Part shown: one piece after another, positions 26,667 to 37,386 of the stretch
How the letters are laid out: the number at the start of each line of letters is the position of its first letter
How positions within the stretch are numbered: position 1 is the first letter of the stretch
From: Botrytis cinerea B05.10
Taxonomy: Eukaryota; Ascomycota; Leotiomycetes; Helotiales; Sclerotiniaceae
Direction of reading: 5' to 3'
NCBI RefSeq assembly: GCF_000143535.2
Contig: NC_037315.1
Coordinates: 2,356,001 to 2,420,000 of the forward strand
DNA length: 64,000 nucleotides
Position numbers and translations under genes: made by a program
The notes under the pieces: generated by a model
What the model was told of the DNA's origin: nothing
Databases searched by the model: none
Seen by the model: the letters and a program-made list of their open reading frames with translations, nothing else

Positions 26667-26753
26667 GGGGAAGAGGGAAGAGAGGGAAGAGAGGGAAGAG
26701 AGGGAAGAGATGGAAGAGAGGGAAGAGAGGGAAGAGAGGGAAGAGAGGGAAGA
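26667..26753 (+). repeat. (GGGAAGAGA)n minisatellite
   Basis: About nine tandem copies of a 9-bp purine unit, nearly perfect, with one GGG to TGG change in the middle. Confidence 0.9.
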
Positions 26754-27326
26754 TATGAATAAATAGAATCCTAGATACAATGATCATGGATATATTAAAC
26801 TCAATGTAGTGATATGAAGAGGTATTGAAGATGAGATAATATAAGATGATCTGAATAGAGGGATTCGTTTAGATCTTGGTCTTCAGGAGAGTAAGATGCC
26901 GCGGCTCTGGTGATATGCTGACATTAGCTTGTATGTCCGAAGGAAAATAAGATGTGATGGCCCTGTGATGAAACTACTCTGGGAGTAGTGACATGGTCTC
27001 TTGAGGTTTTGATGTCAACCCATCAAATCAATGGGTAGTATAATAGTAGTAGCAGTAGATTCTTGATCGATTTGGTCCATATAGCCAACGCGACGCTGAC
27101 CGTGTTGATTGAATGGGCAGCACGTGTTTGAATAACAATAAGCATTCCATAAGATCATATGTTTGAAATACATAAATTCAAGACTCTCAAGTACATGAGG
27201 CTCCATACGATTTTCCCAAGCCAATCCCAATATCTTTGAAGAATTTTGAATTCCCTTTCCTGAACGCCAGACTTCCGGATATGCATTACCCCAAGCTACC
27301 ATGATCCATCTATCGTTCCCGAGACT

Positions 27327-28039
27327 TTATTTCTCTGGAGCGTCTGGTAATCTCTCAATGACATATTTTCCTCTTGCCACACTCATAATGGGCACACCAG
27401 GAACCTTTCTGATTCTTCTCTTCAATTCCCTATCGTTCGTTGCCACAATGTAAATCTTGTGCTTCTGTACTCTGTCCACGATACAATCATCTGCATAAAC
27501 CCCCTTGTGATCACACTGTAATCTTTGCCATCTCTCATCACGGGCAATTCGAAGGGCGATACGATATCTTGGACCTAATTTTTCCAATTCGGCCATGACG
27601 CAGGAGGTAATGATGGGAATACATTTAGCGTAGAGACAATCCATGAGGGTTTCCAGAAGAGGAAGCTTGCGTTGGACGGTATGAGAGAGGAAATTGGTAT
27701 CAACGAGGATCGAATATGGAGGGACGAGAGCTTCGTTGTATTGAAAGAAGAGCGCGGACGAGACTTGAGGACTAGACATCATACGTCATTAGCTAATGCA
27801 TGGTGCGAATGTGGAGGGAATCACCTACGCTTCTCGAACAAGTTCCTTGGGTTTATTGGCTCCTTCTTCTCCTTTGTCTTTGTTTTCCTTGAGACGCGCA
27901 TCCCGTTGTCCGATTACTCGTTTGACCTGAGCAGAGGGGAAATGTAAGTAAGGCGGACTAATCGATAAGAGGTATGTAGAATTGTGTGAAGAAGAATACT
28001 TACAGCGCCAAATTTGCGGGTTTTAGCTGCTTTACCCAT
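27327..28039 (-). CDS. FCF1: Fcf1/Utp24, PIN-domain nuclease for 18S rRNA
   Basis: Exons 28039-28004, 27926-27829 and 27771-27327 join to 192 residues. Fcf1 (Utp24) is the essential small-subunit processome endonuclease that cuts pre-rRNA at the 5' end of 18S and in ITS1. The N-terminus MGKAAKTRKFGAVKRVIGQ is typical. The PIN domain carries the acidic metal ligands: the Asp of ILVDTNFL, the Glu of CVMAELEKLG, the Asp pair of YADDCIVDRV and the Asp of IVATNDRELKRRI. The C-terminus GVPIMSVARGKYVIERLP completes the family pattern. Length matches the usual 190 or so residues. All catalytic residues are present. Confidence 0.96.
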
Positions 28040-29253
28040 GGTTCAGATGATTTGGATATGTGCGCGATCAATTAATATATGGTTGTGTAGGTTGCGACAA
28101 GATGGAATGTTGGGGGGAGTTGATGAAGGTATGTCCTCGATAAGTATCTACGACAATCAAGCAAAAAATGATAAATTTCGATAATTCTGCCGGAATGATC
28201 TTTTCACCGCCTTGGAAGTTCCATACCTGCATCTTAGCTTTAACACGTGCTTGCTTACTTTTGTCTATCATGGAGTATTACCTAAGCATTTATTAATCAC
28301 TTCAACACTGTTGCCCCGAGTAACTATAAATAGGCGATGGGGTTGATCGAGCGGTTAGTGTACATTTTATCCATCATTTGTGAATTTGCTAGTCCCAATT
28401 GAGGAATTTGGATTGAGTTGTGTCCAAGTCATGTCATGTGTCATGTCAGGTGTATTTCTTGACCGGGGAGTGGAATGCAGGAACACGAAGAGAGGAACGA
28501 GGCAAGAAGAGGGAGAGAAGAGAGAAGAGAGAAAAGAGGAGCGAGGAGTGAGGAAAGAGAAAGAAAGAGCCAATCACGTAACCGTCTCTAGCCAAATACG
28601 AGGATTACATAATCTCCTTCAGATCATTTGCGTTGGTCAAGTCTTGGTCCCCCAGTCAGTCTGCGTCTTTTCTTCTGATTGACTATTATGAGTACGACCA
28701 CAACCACAACCACAACCACAACTCCATCTACATCTACATCTCAACAGTTCTTGGAATACCTTCATTCTTTCAATATTGCTTGGGTTTTCTTCCATTCGTT
28801 ATTGCCTTCTCGTCGCGATTATATCGGTCACTGTTTGGATGCTCTTCATTAATGCCCTCCTCCCCATTCTTCGTTGCATAACATCAAACTTACCCCATAG
28901 ATCTGGATACCCTTGTAAACATTAATTACTGTCTGTTCCACTACTGCAATAGAGGATTCATTCTCAACCATCAGTTTCCTGCTGCACAACGACAAACTTA
29001 ACGTCGTGATCGACTTTGGAAGGATTCTTGCGACCAGAGAACAGTTCTAGAACTTGGAATCGAATCAAGAGTCAATTTGGGAGGAGGATTCGAAGCAAAC
29101 ATTACTCGATTTCGATTCATTTCCCGTAGGAACGCAATTCTTCGATCGGTCGGGCGCTGCGACAACATTCGACTTGGTTGGAGTGTATAACCTCAACTTC
29201 CCACCGCAAGCACCAACGATTCCTTCTCGAATACGAATTATAATATACGCAAA
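28040..29253. promoter_or_regulatory. Divergent promoter region
   Basis: A 1.2-kb spacer between FCF1 (-) and the CSI2-like gene (+). It contains an (ACAACC)n tract near 28,700-28,723. The open frames at 28380-28682 and 29054-29275 have no domain; the latter is the leader of the CSI2-like gene. Confidence 0.5.
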
Positions 29254-30243
29254 ATGCGATTCAATAAATCAGTAGCATCTGCTGCTTTTGCAGTTTCATT
29301 ATTTGTTATGCCAATTATGGCCGCAACCACCACAACCGCGGCTGCAACAGATACTTCAGAATTACCCAATCTTTCCAGTGTGGCAGCTTCGGAATCTTCA
29401 GCCGCTGCAGCCTCAACGAAAACCACAACCTCCAGTGACACAGTCTCGACAACAGCGCAATCGATTGCCGTAATTACAGGTGGATCTACATCAACGGGTA
29501 AATCTGCTTCAACTTCCGCTTTGCCAACATTGGCTGGGGCATACACAATTCCAACAGCTGCTGTCCCTCCAACCTCAAACGCTCCATTTATGAAAGAATC
29601 GAGTTACCCCGAAGGAACCGTTTTTATTGCAGTAGGTGCAGTCCTTGGATTTATGGCCCTATCGGTTTTGGTTTGGCGTATGATGGTTGCTTGGGCTTTA
29701 CATAGATCAGTCAAACGCGCAGCTAGACAACCGAGCCATGTGGATAAAAAGCAATTGTTTCAAGCTCCTCCTGCACCATTTTACAAATATGCCGATAAAG
29801 ATTCAACTCTTTCCCTAGGTGGAGGAGGATTGGGGGGGAAAAGTGGCAAGAAGAGACCAACCACTGCTAACGCACCACCATCTCAAACATCTTTGTTCTT
29901 TAGTCCTACAGCTCTCGCTGGTGGCAATACCCCGGGAAATCGTGCTTCAAGTTATCTTCCAGCAGGTTATTATGCAGCAGGAAATGCACTTCCAGGAGCA
30001 TATCCAGGTGATAGACAAAGTATTAATATGTCAAACCTCACTCCACAAGGTTATGCAAGAGGAAATCAATCTCCACCTGGTAGTCCTGGTCATGGTACTC
30101 ATTCCGAATCGAGTACATTGGAATCAAGACATAATGATGGAAATGTTAGAGCGCCAAGTGCTTATTTGCAAGATCTCTTTGATGGAGATAATCCACATCC
30201 TGCACCTCTACAAGGGCGTGACAGAAGGTCAACTCGTTATTGA
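29254..30243 (+). CDS. CSI2-like single-pass cell-surface protein
   Basis: A single exon of 329 residues. A signal peptide (residues 1-23) is followed by a Ser/Thr/Ala-rich, probably O-glycosylated ectodomain to about residue 115. One membrane segment follows at about 121-147 (GTVFIAVGAVLGFMALSVLV), with WRMMVAWALHRSVKRAA at its cytosolic edge. The rest is a Gly/Pro/Ser-rich cytosolic tail. The membrane segment and the basic WALHRSVKRA patch match my memory of fungal proteins annotated Csi2, linked in yeast to chitin synthase 3 function. The exact role is inferred. A GT-rich 3' flank follows. Confidence 0.8.
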   Translation: MRFNKSVASAAFAVSLFVMPIMAATTTTAAATDTSELPNLSSVAASESSAAAASTKTTTSSDTVSTTAQSIAVITGGSTSTGKSASTSALPTLAGAYTIPTAAVPPTSNAPFMKESSYPEGTVFIAVGAVLGFMALSVLVWRMMVAWALHRSVKRAARQPSHVDKKQLFQAPPAPFYKYADKDSTLSLGGGGLGGKSGKKRPTTANAPPSQTSLFFSPTALAGGNTPGNRASSYLPAGYYAAGNALPGAYPGDRQSINMSNLTPQGYARGNQSPPGSPGHGTHSESSTLESRHNDGNVRAPSAYLQDLFDGDNPHPAPLQGRDRRSTRY

Positions 30244-32613
30244 TGGGGACAAGGAGAGGATAAGTTTGATTTTGGGAGAGGTTACACTGCTCAGTACCAA
30301 CTTTTGTACAACGTGATTGGATTGGATTGATTAGAGGCGTTTTTTGTTACACGCATACGTAAAACATGAAGAGTTGGTTTATTACTTTACAGCTAGGAGA
30401 ATTGGTTTAATGCTTTTAGGGTAGTCTGTGGTTGTTATTAATGAATGTTGTGGTGCGTATTTGCATGAGTGTTTGGAGCGGGGCGTGTTCTTGGGAATAG
30501 TATGGGTCGTTTGTGGTCGGATTGTCTAATGCAAATGCATTGCGGAATAGGGGAGGCATTTTGTATTGACGAGAGGTAGAGTGGAGGAGTGGATGATGAT
30601 TTGGGATGTATCGAATAAGGGTGAATATGGATGTGGATGGTTGGCAATGAGAATGGATTGAAGGGTGTCATGGAGCCCTCTGTTAGCTTGTATATAGATG
30701 AATTGATACGATAGCGAAGTGAAATTAAGTTTTGAAGTCTTTTATTGAATGAGGAATATATTTGGGTGATAAAGATCTAGATAGTGAGTTGCTATGGGTA
30801 TAATAAAGTGAGCAAGGGGTGAAGTATATTAAAGAAAGTGTAGAAGTTTGATATTTGATAGTTGATAGTTGATATTCAATAGTCGATGATGAATGGAGAG
30901 ATTTGTTATTAGATTTAACGGGCGGATGGATGGATGGATGGATGTATAAATGAACATTTGCATGAAGAGGTATCTATCTGATAGTATGATTGTATTTGTT
31001 CGCAATTGAGGCTGAGGAATCGCTGAGGAGATGGTAGATGGGAGATGGGAGATGCTAAATGCTAGATGTACTCTATCTTGTCTTGGAAGATGGGGAGGTT
31101 TAGATGATTGGGGTGGGGAGGGGGAGAGGGGAGAGGGGAGAGGGGAGAGGGGAGAGGGGAGAGGGGAGAGGGGAGAGGGGAGAGGGGAGAGGGGAGAGGG
31201 GAGAGGGGAGAGGGGAGAGGGGAGAGGGGAGAGGGGAGAGGGGAGAGGGGAGAGGGGAGAGGGGAGAGGGGAGAGGGGAGAGGGGAGAGGGGAGAGGGGA
31301 GATGGTATATGGAATTTAAAAGTTAAAGGATAGAGGACAGAGAATATTTATAGAAAAAGAAGATATTGTTTTCAAAAAGGAAACGTAAATAAAAAGTCGA
31401 GAACTTTTTATATAGATATGTAGATATGTAGATATGTAGTGTAACTATACATTTTGAGGATATTTATTATCTATCTGGTACCTCTGGATCGTGATGCACA
31501 AATTACTATGTGGGCTCTGGATGTGTAATACTGTGTACGCGGAGTAGAGATAGATTTTGAGAGGATTGGGGGGGGGGGGTTGAATCGTCCGGACTGTATC
31601 ACGAAGCGAAGCTCTAGTTCGTTCTTCCCCTTTTTAGTCTAAAGATCCAATTAGATAGTCTAATATGAATATTGCTTGAGTCTTGAAGAATAATGTGGGA
31701 AGGATAAGACGGAGTTTCGATTCGGCTAAACTTCACGTGCGTGTGAAGAAAGTTTTATTTTGTAGTTTCGGCGTCTTTGAGTTCTTGGCTGTGGAGATTC
31801 ATTTGAACGCTTGTTATGTTAAGTTGGTATTCTTGCGTTTCGGAGAAATGTAATGGCCCGTCACTTTTCATTCATTTGGCAGTGTTGTTTGTGCGAGTAG
31901 GTGTTGGCGGTAGGGATGAGAGGTAGTTTGAATGCGTTCCATGTGACTCTCTGGCTTGGGGAACTGTAGTAACTGATAAATTTGTGGACGATTCAGGTAC
32001 TGATCTTCTTGATTTCATGTATTATAATGCCCTTTCTTCTTGATTGTCCTGCATGCAAAAATCATCAGCATACTGTTTCGTGGCCCCTTTTGGAAATGAT
32101 GTCAGGAAAGAATGCAAATAACTGACTGTTCGAGCACTTGAGAATCATGTATATAGATCCCTTAGATTTTCATAAGAATTTTAGCTGCTTAGCTATCTTT
32201 GACTTCGAGAGAATAAGGTCGATTCACACTCATAGGTCTTGAATATTTGGAGATTATTCTTAAAATTGGGCACAAAAGACATGGAATCAAGCTAATACGA
32301 AGATGATTCTAATAATGACTTGTATTTACTTGATTAATGACTTGAAGACTACTCGCCTATTACTCAGATCATATAGCGCTACATTGTTCTGAATAAATCT
32401 TTCAGCTACTCACTGCATAACGCTCCAACCTGTCGTTCAAGGCTAAGTATCAAACTTTGCCACCTCCACTACCTCCAACTCTTTCCTGAATGCCACTCCC
32501 TTCCTCAATCTCATCCCACCATCACTGCCGCTCGATGACCTTCTTGGTCTCACTTGACTCAGCTGAAGCAAAATCCTTTCGTCCCTCTATCCTGCCCTTT
32601 CAACAATTGTATC
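30244..32613. other. Intergenic region with G-rich minisatellite
   Basis: No gene recognised over 2.4 kb. It includes GATA/GGAT microsatellites (about 30,925-30,945), the heptamer array listed separately, a (TAGATATG)n run near 31,415-31,438 and a nine- or ten-base G run near 31,570. The 3' part (31,500-32,450) reads as ordinary AT-balanced spacer and is the downstream flank of the first APH-like gene. Confidence 0.55.
31121..31302 (+). repeat. (GGGGAGA)26 minisatellite
   Basis: Exactly 26 perfect tandem copies of GGGGAGA over 182 bp. G-runs of four recur every seven bases on the plus strand, a strong G-quadruplex pattern. Because seven is not a multiple of three, all three forward frames stay open across the array and give false Gly/Glu/Arg proteins. 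Confidence 0.97.
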
Positions 32614-33813
32614 TCATAAATTTCCCACAAAACAATCCCACTGCTCTACTAATTTATCAAATGAGAGCTCGCAGTAGTTCCAGTTAACACCTTCCAACGT
32701 GTAAGTCGCCATCGCTCTAGCCATAATCCCACAGTCGGAATACGCATCTGAACAATAACCAGGCAGCAATTCCTCAATTCTCTTGTCGAACTGGAACTTG
32801 ATCCCCTTTCTCTCATACTCCGACATGTTCAAATTTTCTTCATCCCACAAAAATACAGGAGGTCGACGTGCCATAACCCTCGGAACAATCATAACACCAT
32901 CCCAATCGATAACCCCAGTGATCTTGACATCTCTTTCCGTCTTCTCCATCATGATATTCCGGGGCCAAAAATCAGGATGCCAAAGTACAGCTGGTTCGGC
33001 TTTTTCTTCTAACTTACGGCTAATTTGAAGTTCATTTAACTTATATCCCATAGTAATAAGAAGATTGTATTTCTCCTGTTCCAATGGTCTTCTCCCGCGG
33101 TCCAAGTGCGCAGTCAAGATGGCGAATAGGAAATTTCCTATTCTCGTATCATTTCTCATGAAGTAGCTCTTGATCCAAGGCTTTGGGGAAAATCCAATAA
33201 GTTCGGAAACAAGAGGAGAGCTCGGATCGGAACACTTCTCTGGCATTTGCTCGGAAACTGCAAAAGTGCCGTAGTTTTCGAATCGAAAACTTTCAACGTG
33301 CTTGATATACCTGGCGACCTCATAAGCGCATTGAATTCGCATTTCGATTGCATCGCGACAGTAACTTAGTGGTGAGTTTAGGGTCTGCAAATCGTGACCA
33401 GCGATGAGGGGTTGGATGACATATGGACATCCGAGCAAATTCACACATGTTGCATCCCAAGCGTAGATGAGAGGGATGAGTGGTGATAACTTCCCCATGA
33501 CATGATGGAATGCAGCCGTTTCTAGAATTCTCGAATCCGTATAGCTTTGACGGTTCCATCGTAGCTTGCCAGTTCGTAGAATGCAAGAAATTGGGGAAGC
33601 TGATGTATCCTGTGAGGAGCTGGTAAAAACTGCGTAACAGAGAATTATTGTATTATTCCCTCCTTCTCGTAAAGAGCAACCCAAAATGCGGATTGGGAAG
33701 TTGATGGAGAGACAGAATCTATTGAGAATTTCTATTATTGCAGAGTTGGTTGCGCTGGGTGGAGGGAAGGAATTTTTAGTCAATGCTAGACGTTGGGGGT
33801 ATTGAGATGCCAT
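32614..33813 (-). CDS. APH-like kinase paralogue A (catalytic residues present)
   Basis: A single exon of 399 residues in the aminoglycoside-phosphotransferase/choline-kinase-like fold. The catalytic loop VLWHPDFWPRNIMM holds H, D and N of HxDxxxxN; the metal-binding GVIDWDGV follows. The N-lobe has REGGNNTIILC and a VLRT-type strand (CILRTGK). The C-terminal part RRPPVFLWDEENLN and LLPGYCSDAYSDCG is shared with the three neighbours. In fungi such proteins are annotated as phosphotransferase-family proteins; the substrate is unknown, and resistance to an antibiotic should not be assumed. No intron interrupts the IDWD region, unlike paralogues C and D. Confidence 0.88.
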   Translation of the reverse strand: MASQYPQRLALTKNSFPPPSATNSAIIEILNRFCLSINFPIRILGCSLREGGNNTIILCYAVFTSSSQDTSASPISCILRTGKLRWNRQSYTDSRILETAAFHHVMGKLSPLIPLIYAWDATCVNLLGCPYVIQPLIAGHDLQTLNSPLSYCRDAIEMRIQCAYEVARYIKHVESFRFENYGTFAVSEQMPEKCSDPSSPLVSELIGFSPKPWIKSYFMRNDTRIGNFLFAILTAHLDRGRRPLEQEKYNLLITMGYKLNELQISRKLEEKAEPAVLWHPDFWPRNIMMEKTERDVKITGVIDWDGVMIVPRVMARRPPVFLWDEENLNMSEYERKGIKFQFDKRIEELLPGYCSDAYSDCGIMARAMATYTLEGVNWNYCELSFDKLVEQWDCFVGNL

Positions 33814-35033
33814 TTTTCTTTGAATTGGCTGAGATTTAAAGAGTAAGTCAAAGAAGATTGTAAAATGATGTTGTTCAGATTTTGAAACTTAATAGTTTTT
33901 CTGGTGAGGTAAGTTCTTTGGTAAGTAAGAAGCAAGTCAAGAAATGATGAAGTGAGTGGATTTTCCTCGAAGGTAATCGAGCATATATACAAAGTGTGTT
34001 CATCGAATACAATTCATACGGTTTTCGTATCGATAGTATGTATCCAACCATCATCATCGCCGTAGTGACTGGATGAATACGGTTGTTAACCGAAGGGGCT
34101 ATTTTGAGTCTCTAGAACAGGTTGGAATAGAACCTACATTGGTGGGATTTCTCTCGTTTCACTAACGGTTCTCATCATATCTGGATTAATTTGAATACTC
34201 GCTCATTACGGTTTGAGAATGGTTCATGCTGAGACGATGTATGATTTTGTACCTTGCTCGCTTACGGTGTTACCCGAACTGAGTAGTCAATGAAGCCTTA
34301 TTACACAGTTCCGTTTGTGATACTTTTCAGATGGCACATTAATGAGTCGGTGCATATGCAATGTCATGAATTGCTGAATACTGTACTGAGTCTCAATGTG
34401 CCAAAGCTTAGCTCATTTCGCACGAGACCGTGGTACTCGTTCGTATGAGTGGCGTAGTACTCAATTATGGTATATTCTAGTACGGTTTGCTAGAGTGTAT
34501 TGAAAATGCTACTTGTAGCCACCACCCTAAATACTTGATTACAGCTTCTATGACATTGAAGAAGTGCGGATTTTGATGACTAATTATATGATATTGTTTG
34601 TGATCCAGGTTGGCATTCAAAATTTCTAGAAATGATAATATGTTGCTTGCTTTCTATATACTTTAGTAGTATATATATCTCTTTTACATGAAATCGTATT
34701 TATCTCACGAACCCTTACATTACTCATACTATCACCCGCATTAAAAATATAATTTCGACTTGTCTGGCCAAGTCAATCATTAAATATCAAATTGAACATC
34801 ATAGAATTGTACTATTATATAACCCAAAATCCTCACCCTGAACTTGATCTTCAGATAAGACTGGTAATGTAATCCAGAATGAATTACAATATTGTCTCCG
34901 ATATAATAATTGACGGATAAAATCTGATAGTGCAATCTCCCCCCACAGTCATCTCATATCCCTGATCTACCCACACATTTGCCCATCCATCAAAAGAGAC
35001 ATCACACCTCTTCCGATAAAAACACGCACTTTC
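33814..35033. other. Spacer between APH-like paralogues A and B
   Basis: No gene seen. The part next to paralogue A is its promoter. Nothing else is recognised. Confidence 0.5.
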
Positions 35034-36308
35034 CTACTTCGTAGCATACTCCAAATCCCTCGTTCCAGGAGCTATACGAGACCACACATCCATCAAAATC
35101 TCATAAGGAAGTTCATTCCATTTAAAATCCACACCAAACAATGCATAAAATCCCAACGCCCTAACAATAATCGACATCTCTCCATAAGCATCCTCGCACC
35201 ATCCCGGTAGACCTTCTTCTATCATTTCATCGACGCTGACACATTTCCATGCATAATGATCTGCCTCGCATACCTGAGGACCTTCTCCCCATAGAAAATA
35301 AGGAGGGCATCGAGTCATGATACGAGGGAGTGCCATGGCGCCTTCCCATCCTAGTACAGCTTCCAGTTTGTAAGATTCTATGTGATAAAGATCTCCATTC
35401 GGTCCATAGGGTATGGGGTCATTGTACGAGGGCTTTGCAGTCATCATGATTTTGCTGGGCTGAAAATTCGGATGCCAAAGAACAGATGGCTCGGGTCTAT
35501 GCGCGGCACGATAAATGACATTGCTGTCCAAAACCTTGATACACAAAGCTATATGGCGAATCTTTTGATATTTGATTTCCTGATCCGGATTTCGCGTCTG
35601 GGACTCTGCCATGAAAAGCAATTCTAGTATAAAGTCGATGGCCGTAGAATTGGCTTTCATGGATAAAGTATCCATGAATGGTTTAACGGTCAAACCAATC
35701 CTATCCTTGACTCTATCAGGTCTGTAGCTCTTGAGAGCCATTCCTTGAACGGGCTGGAAAGTTCCGTAATATTCAAATTGATATGCTAGTTCTTGTCTCT
35801 CAATATACATGGATATCATGGAAGCAGCCTCCCCGTACTCAGAATCTGGCTTGTAATGACCATATGTGAGATAGTTGTGGTACAATATACGATACTTTTC
35901 CAGCAAAGTGCAACCGTCCATTCGTTGCTGTATGATATACGGAGATCGGAGGGCGTTACCGCAGGTGGTATCATATGCATATAGTTTGGGAACTTCAAAG
36001 TGCTTGGCGGAGAGGAAATCGAAAGCGGCGGTTCTTTGAATCCAAAGGTCGGGGATCCCTCCTTGCATTCTCGGAGTCCTCAAAACATAGTGCATACATG
36101 GTGCCATGCGACTACCGGGGGCCAGTGTGGTTAGAATCCATGTGAATAGTATGATATTGTTTTTGCTACCGCCTTTTATTTCTGAAATTCGTATGATACC
36201 TGGGGGAAATCCATTTTCATGGCATAGATGAGTTACCATTCCTTTGATTGCTGACATGTCATCCGGCGGAAATGCATTTTGTAAAGGGGAGAGAAGTTGA
36301 GATGCCAT
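35034..36308 (-). CDS. APH-like kinase paralogue B, predicted pseudokinase
   Basis: A single exon of 424 residues, clearly paralogous to its neighbours (MASQLLSPLQNAFPP start, EIKGGSKNNIILFT, YVLRTPRM, RCPPYFLWGEG, GLPGWCEDAYGEMS). The catalytic motif is altered: HPNFQPSKIMM has Asn in place of the catalytic Asp and Lys in place of the Asn, and the metal motif IDWDG is LGWEG. An extra loop of about 15 residues lies between these motifs. The frame is otherwise intact and well conserved, so it may be a binding or regulatory protein rather than a dead gene. I infer no phosphotransfer activity from the missing residues. Confidence 0.85.
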   Translation of the reverse strand: MASQLLSPLQNAFPPDDMSAIKGMVTHLCHENGFPPGIIRISEIKGGSKNNIILFTWILTTLAPGSRMAPCMHYVLRTPRMQGGIPDLWIQRTAAFDFLSAKHFEVPKLYAYDTTCGNALRSPYIIQQRMDGCTLLEKYRILYHNYLTYGHYKPDSEYGEAASMISMYIERQELAYQFEYYGTFQPVQGMALKSYRPDRVKDRIGLTVKPFMDTLSMKANSTAIDFILELLFMAESQTRNPDQEIKYQKIRHIALCIKVLDSNVIYRAAHRPEPSVLWHPNFQPSKIMMTAKPSYNDPIPYGPNGDLYHIESYKLEAVLGWEGAMALPRIMTRCPPYFLWGEGPQVCEADHYAWKCVSVDEMIEEGLPGWCEDAYGEMSIIVRALGFYALFGVDFKWNELPYEILMDVWSRIAPGTRDLEYATK

Positions 36309-37386
36309 TGTTCCGTTGATGAGCTATTACGAAAGGTGTATGTTGAAGATTGTCAGGTTGAAAGAGATTGAGAATGTGCAATAGACCAGCTTCTTTATAT
36401 AAGAATGTTGCCGCCGTGTGAGAAGAACATAATCGTATTGAGTGAAGCTAGCTATGAGACTAGTGAAGAATCGGATTTGAACAAGAAAAATTGTCAATCA
36501 AGTAGACTTCAAGAGACAGTATGGTACAAGGAAAGACCCGAAAATTAACGATTTGGGAAAATTCACTGGATAAATCAGTAGAATGAACAATTCAGCCGGG
36601 ATGAAGTGTAGTGAAGTGAAAAGAAGCTATTCTCTTATTCAATATGGGAACAGATCTAGATACGAATGTAGATGTTTATAGAACATCTCTTGACACAGGG
36701 TCTCATTAATTGATCAAACTCAATGAATCAACTAGATAGGTATAATTAGAAGTTATTGTTGAAGAATTTTCACTCTCACTGTCACATATTCTCTCTTTCA
36801 TGAATACAAAGCTCAATTCCACGCAGGATTAGCTGTCTAATCTACTTTTCTCCTACTTCAATTCACTATCCAGAATTAATACTTCACTTCAAACAACACA
36901 AAGAGACTGGCTTTTATGAACTAGCATCATCCTATTGACTTGAAGATAAAAGGAGATTATAGTCTTTTGGAAGCAATTCTATAGGGCAGTGGTGGTAAAT
37001 TGTATTGTACTTACTAAATGAACGGGTTTCAATAGCTTCATAAACGAAAGGGCTATTTAATAGTGTGTCACATGTGTAGTCACCAAATCTTGTCAATTGA
37101 ATATAGGAATGTAATTACGATCTAGTTTTCTCTAAATTTAATTGCTGTTTTTTACTCAAGCTGATAATTGAATCGTCGGGCAGTACAACATTATAGATGT
37201 GAGTTTAGAATTTATAACACAATTCATTCTTTATGTATGGCAAGATTTTTTCAGCGTGAATCCAAGGGGTTATTGCATTAATTATATTTCGCTGATATTT
37301 TCTAAAACTTAACTATTCAGAGGTTACTACTAGAATTAACAGATCTTCAAACCGGCGCTGTATTTCTCATAAAGAAATGGAATGAA
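36309..37386. other. Spacer between APH-like paralogues B and C
   Basis: No gene seen. A+T-rich, with the promoter of paralogue B next to its start. Confidence 0.5.

Larger units (their letters stand above)
25107..27326. other. Intergenic region rich in simple repeats
   Basis: Between the 3' ends of the Big1/Voa1-like and FCF1 genes. It contains GGTAGATA-type repeats, (TGTG)n, (GGAT)n, GAGAGTGAGAGA and GGGAAGAGA repeats and a (TATG)n stretch near 26,440. A 95-codon open frame at 27015-27302 (-), starting 25 bp after the FCF1 stop, has an ATG but no recognisable motif and is probably FCF1 3' UTR. Confidence 0.55.

Noticed and set aside
27015..27302. 95-codon frame just downstream of FCF1 on the same strand
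   Set aside because: It has an ATG but no recognised motif and fits the FCF1 3' UTR; kept only as a note.
31031..31333. Three overlapping Gly/Glu/Arg-rich frames of 71-100 codons
   Set aside because: They come only from the GGGGAGA array, which stays open in all three forward frames because its unit is seven bases.
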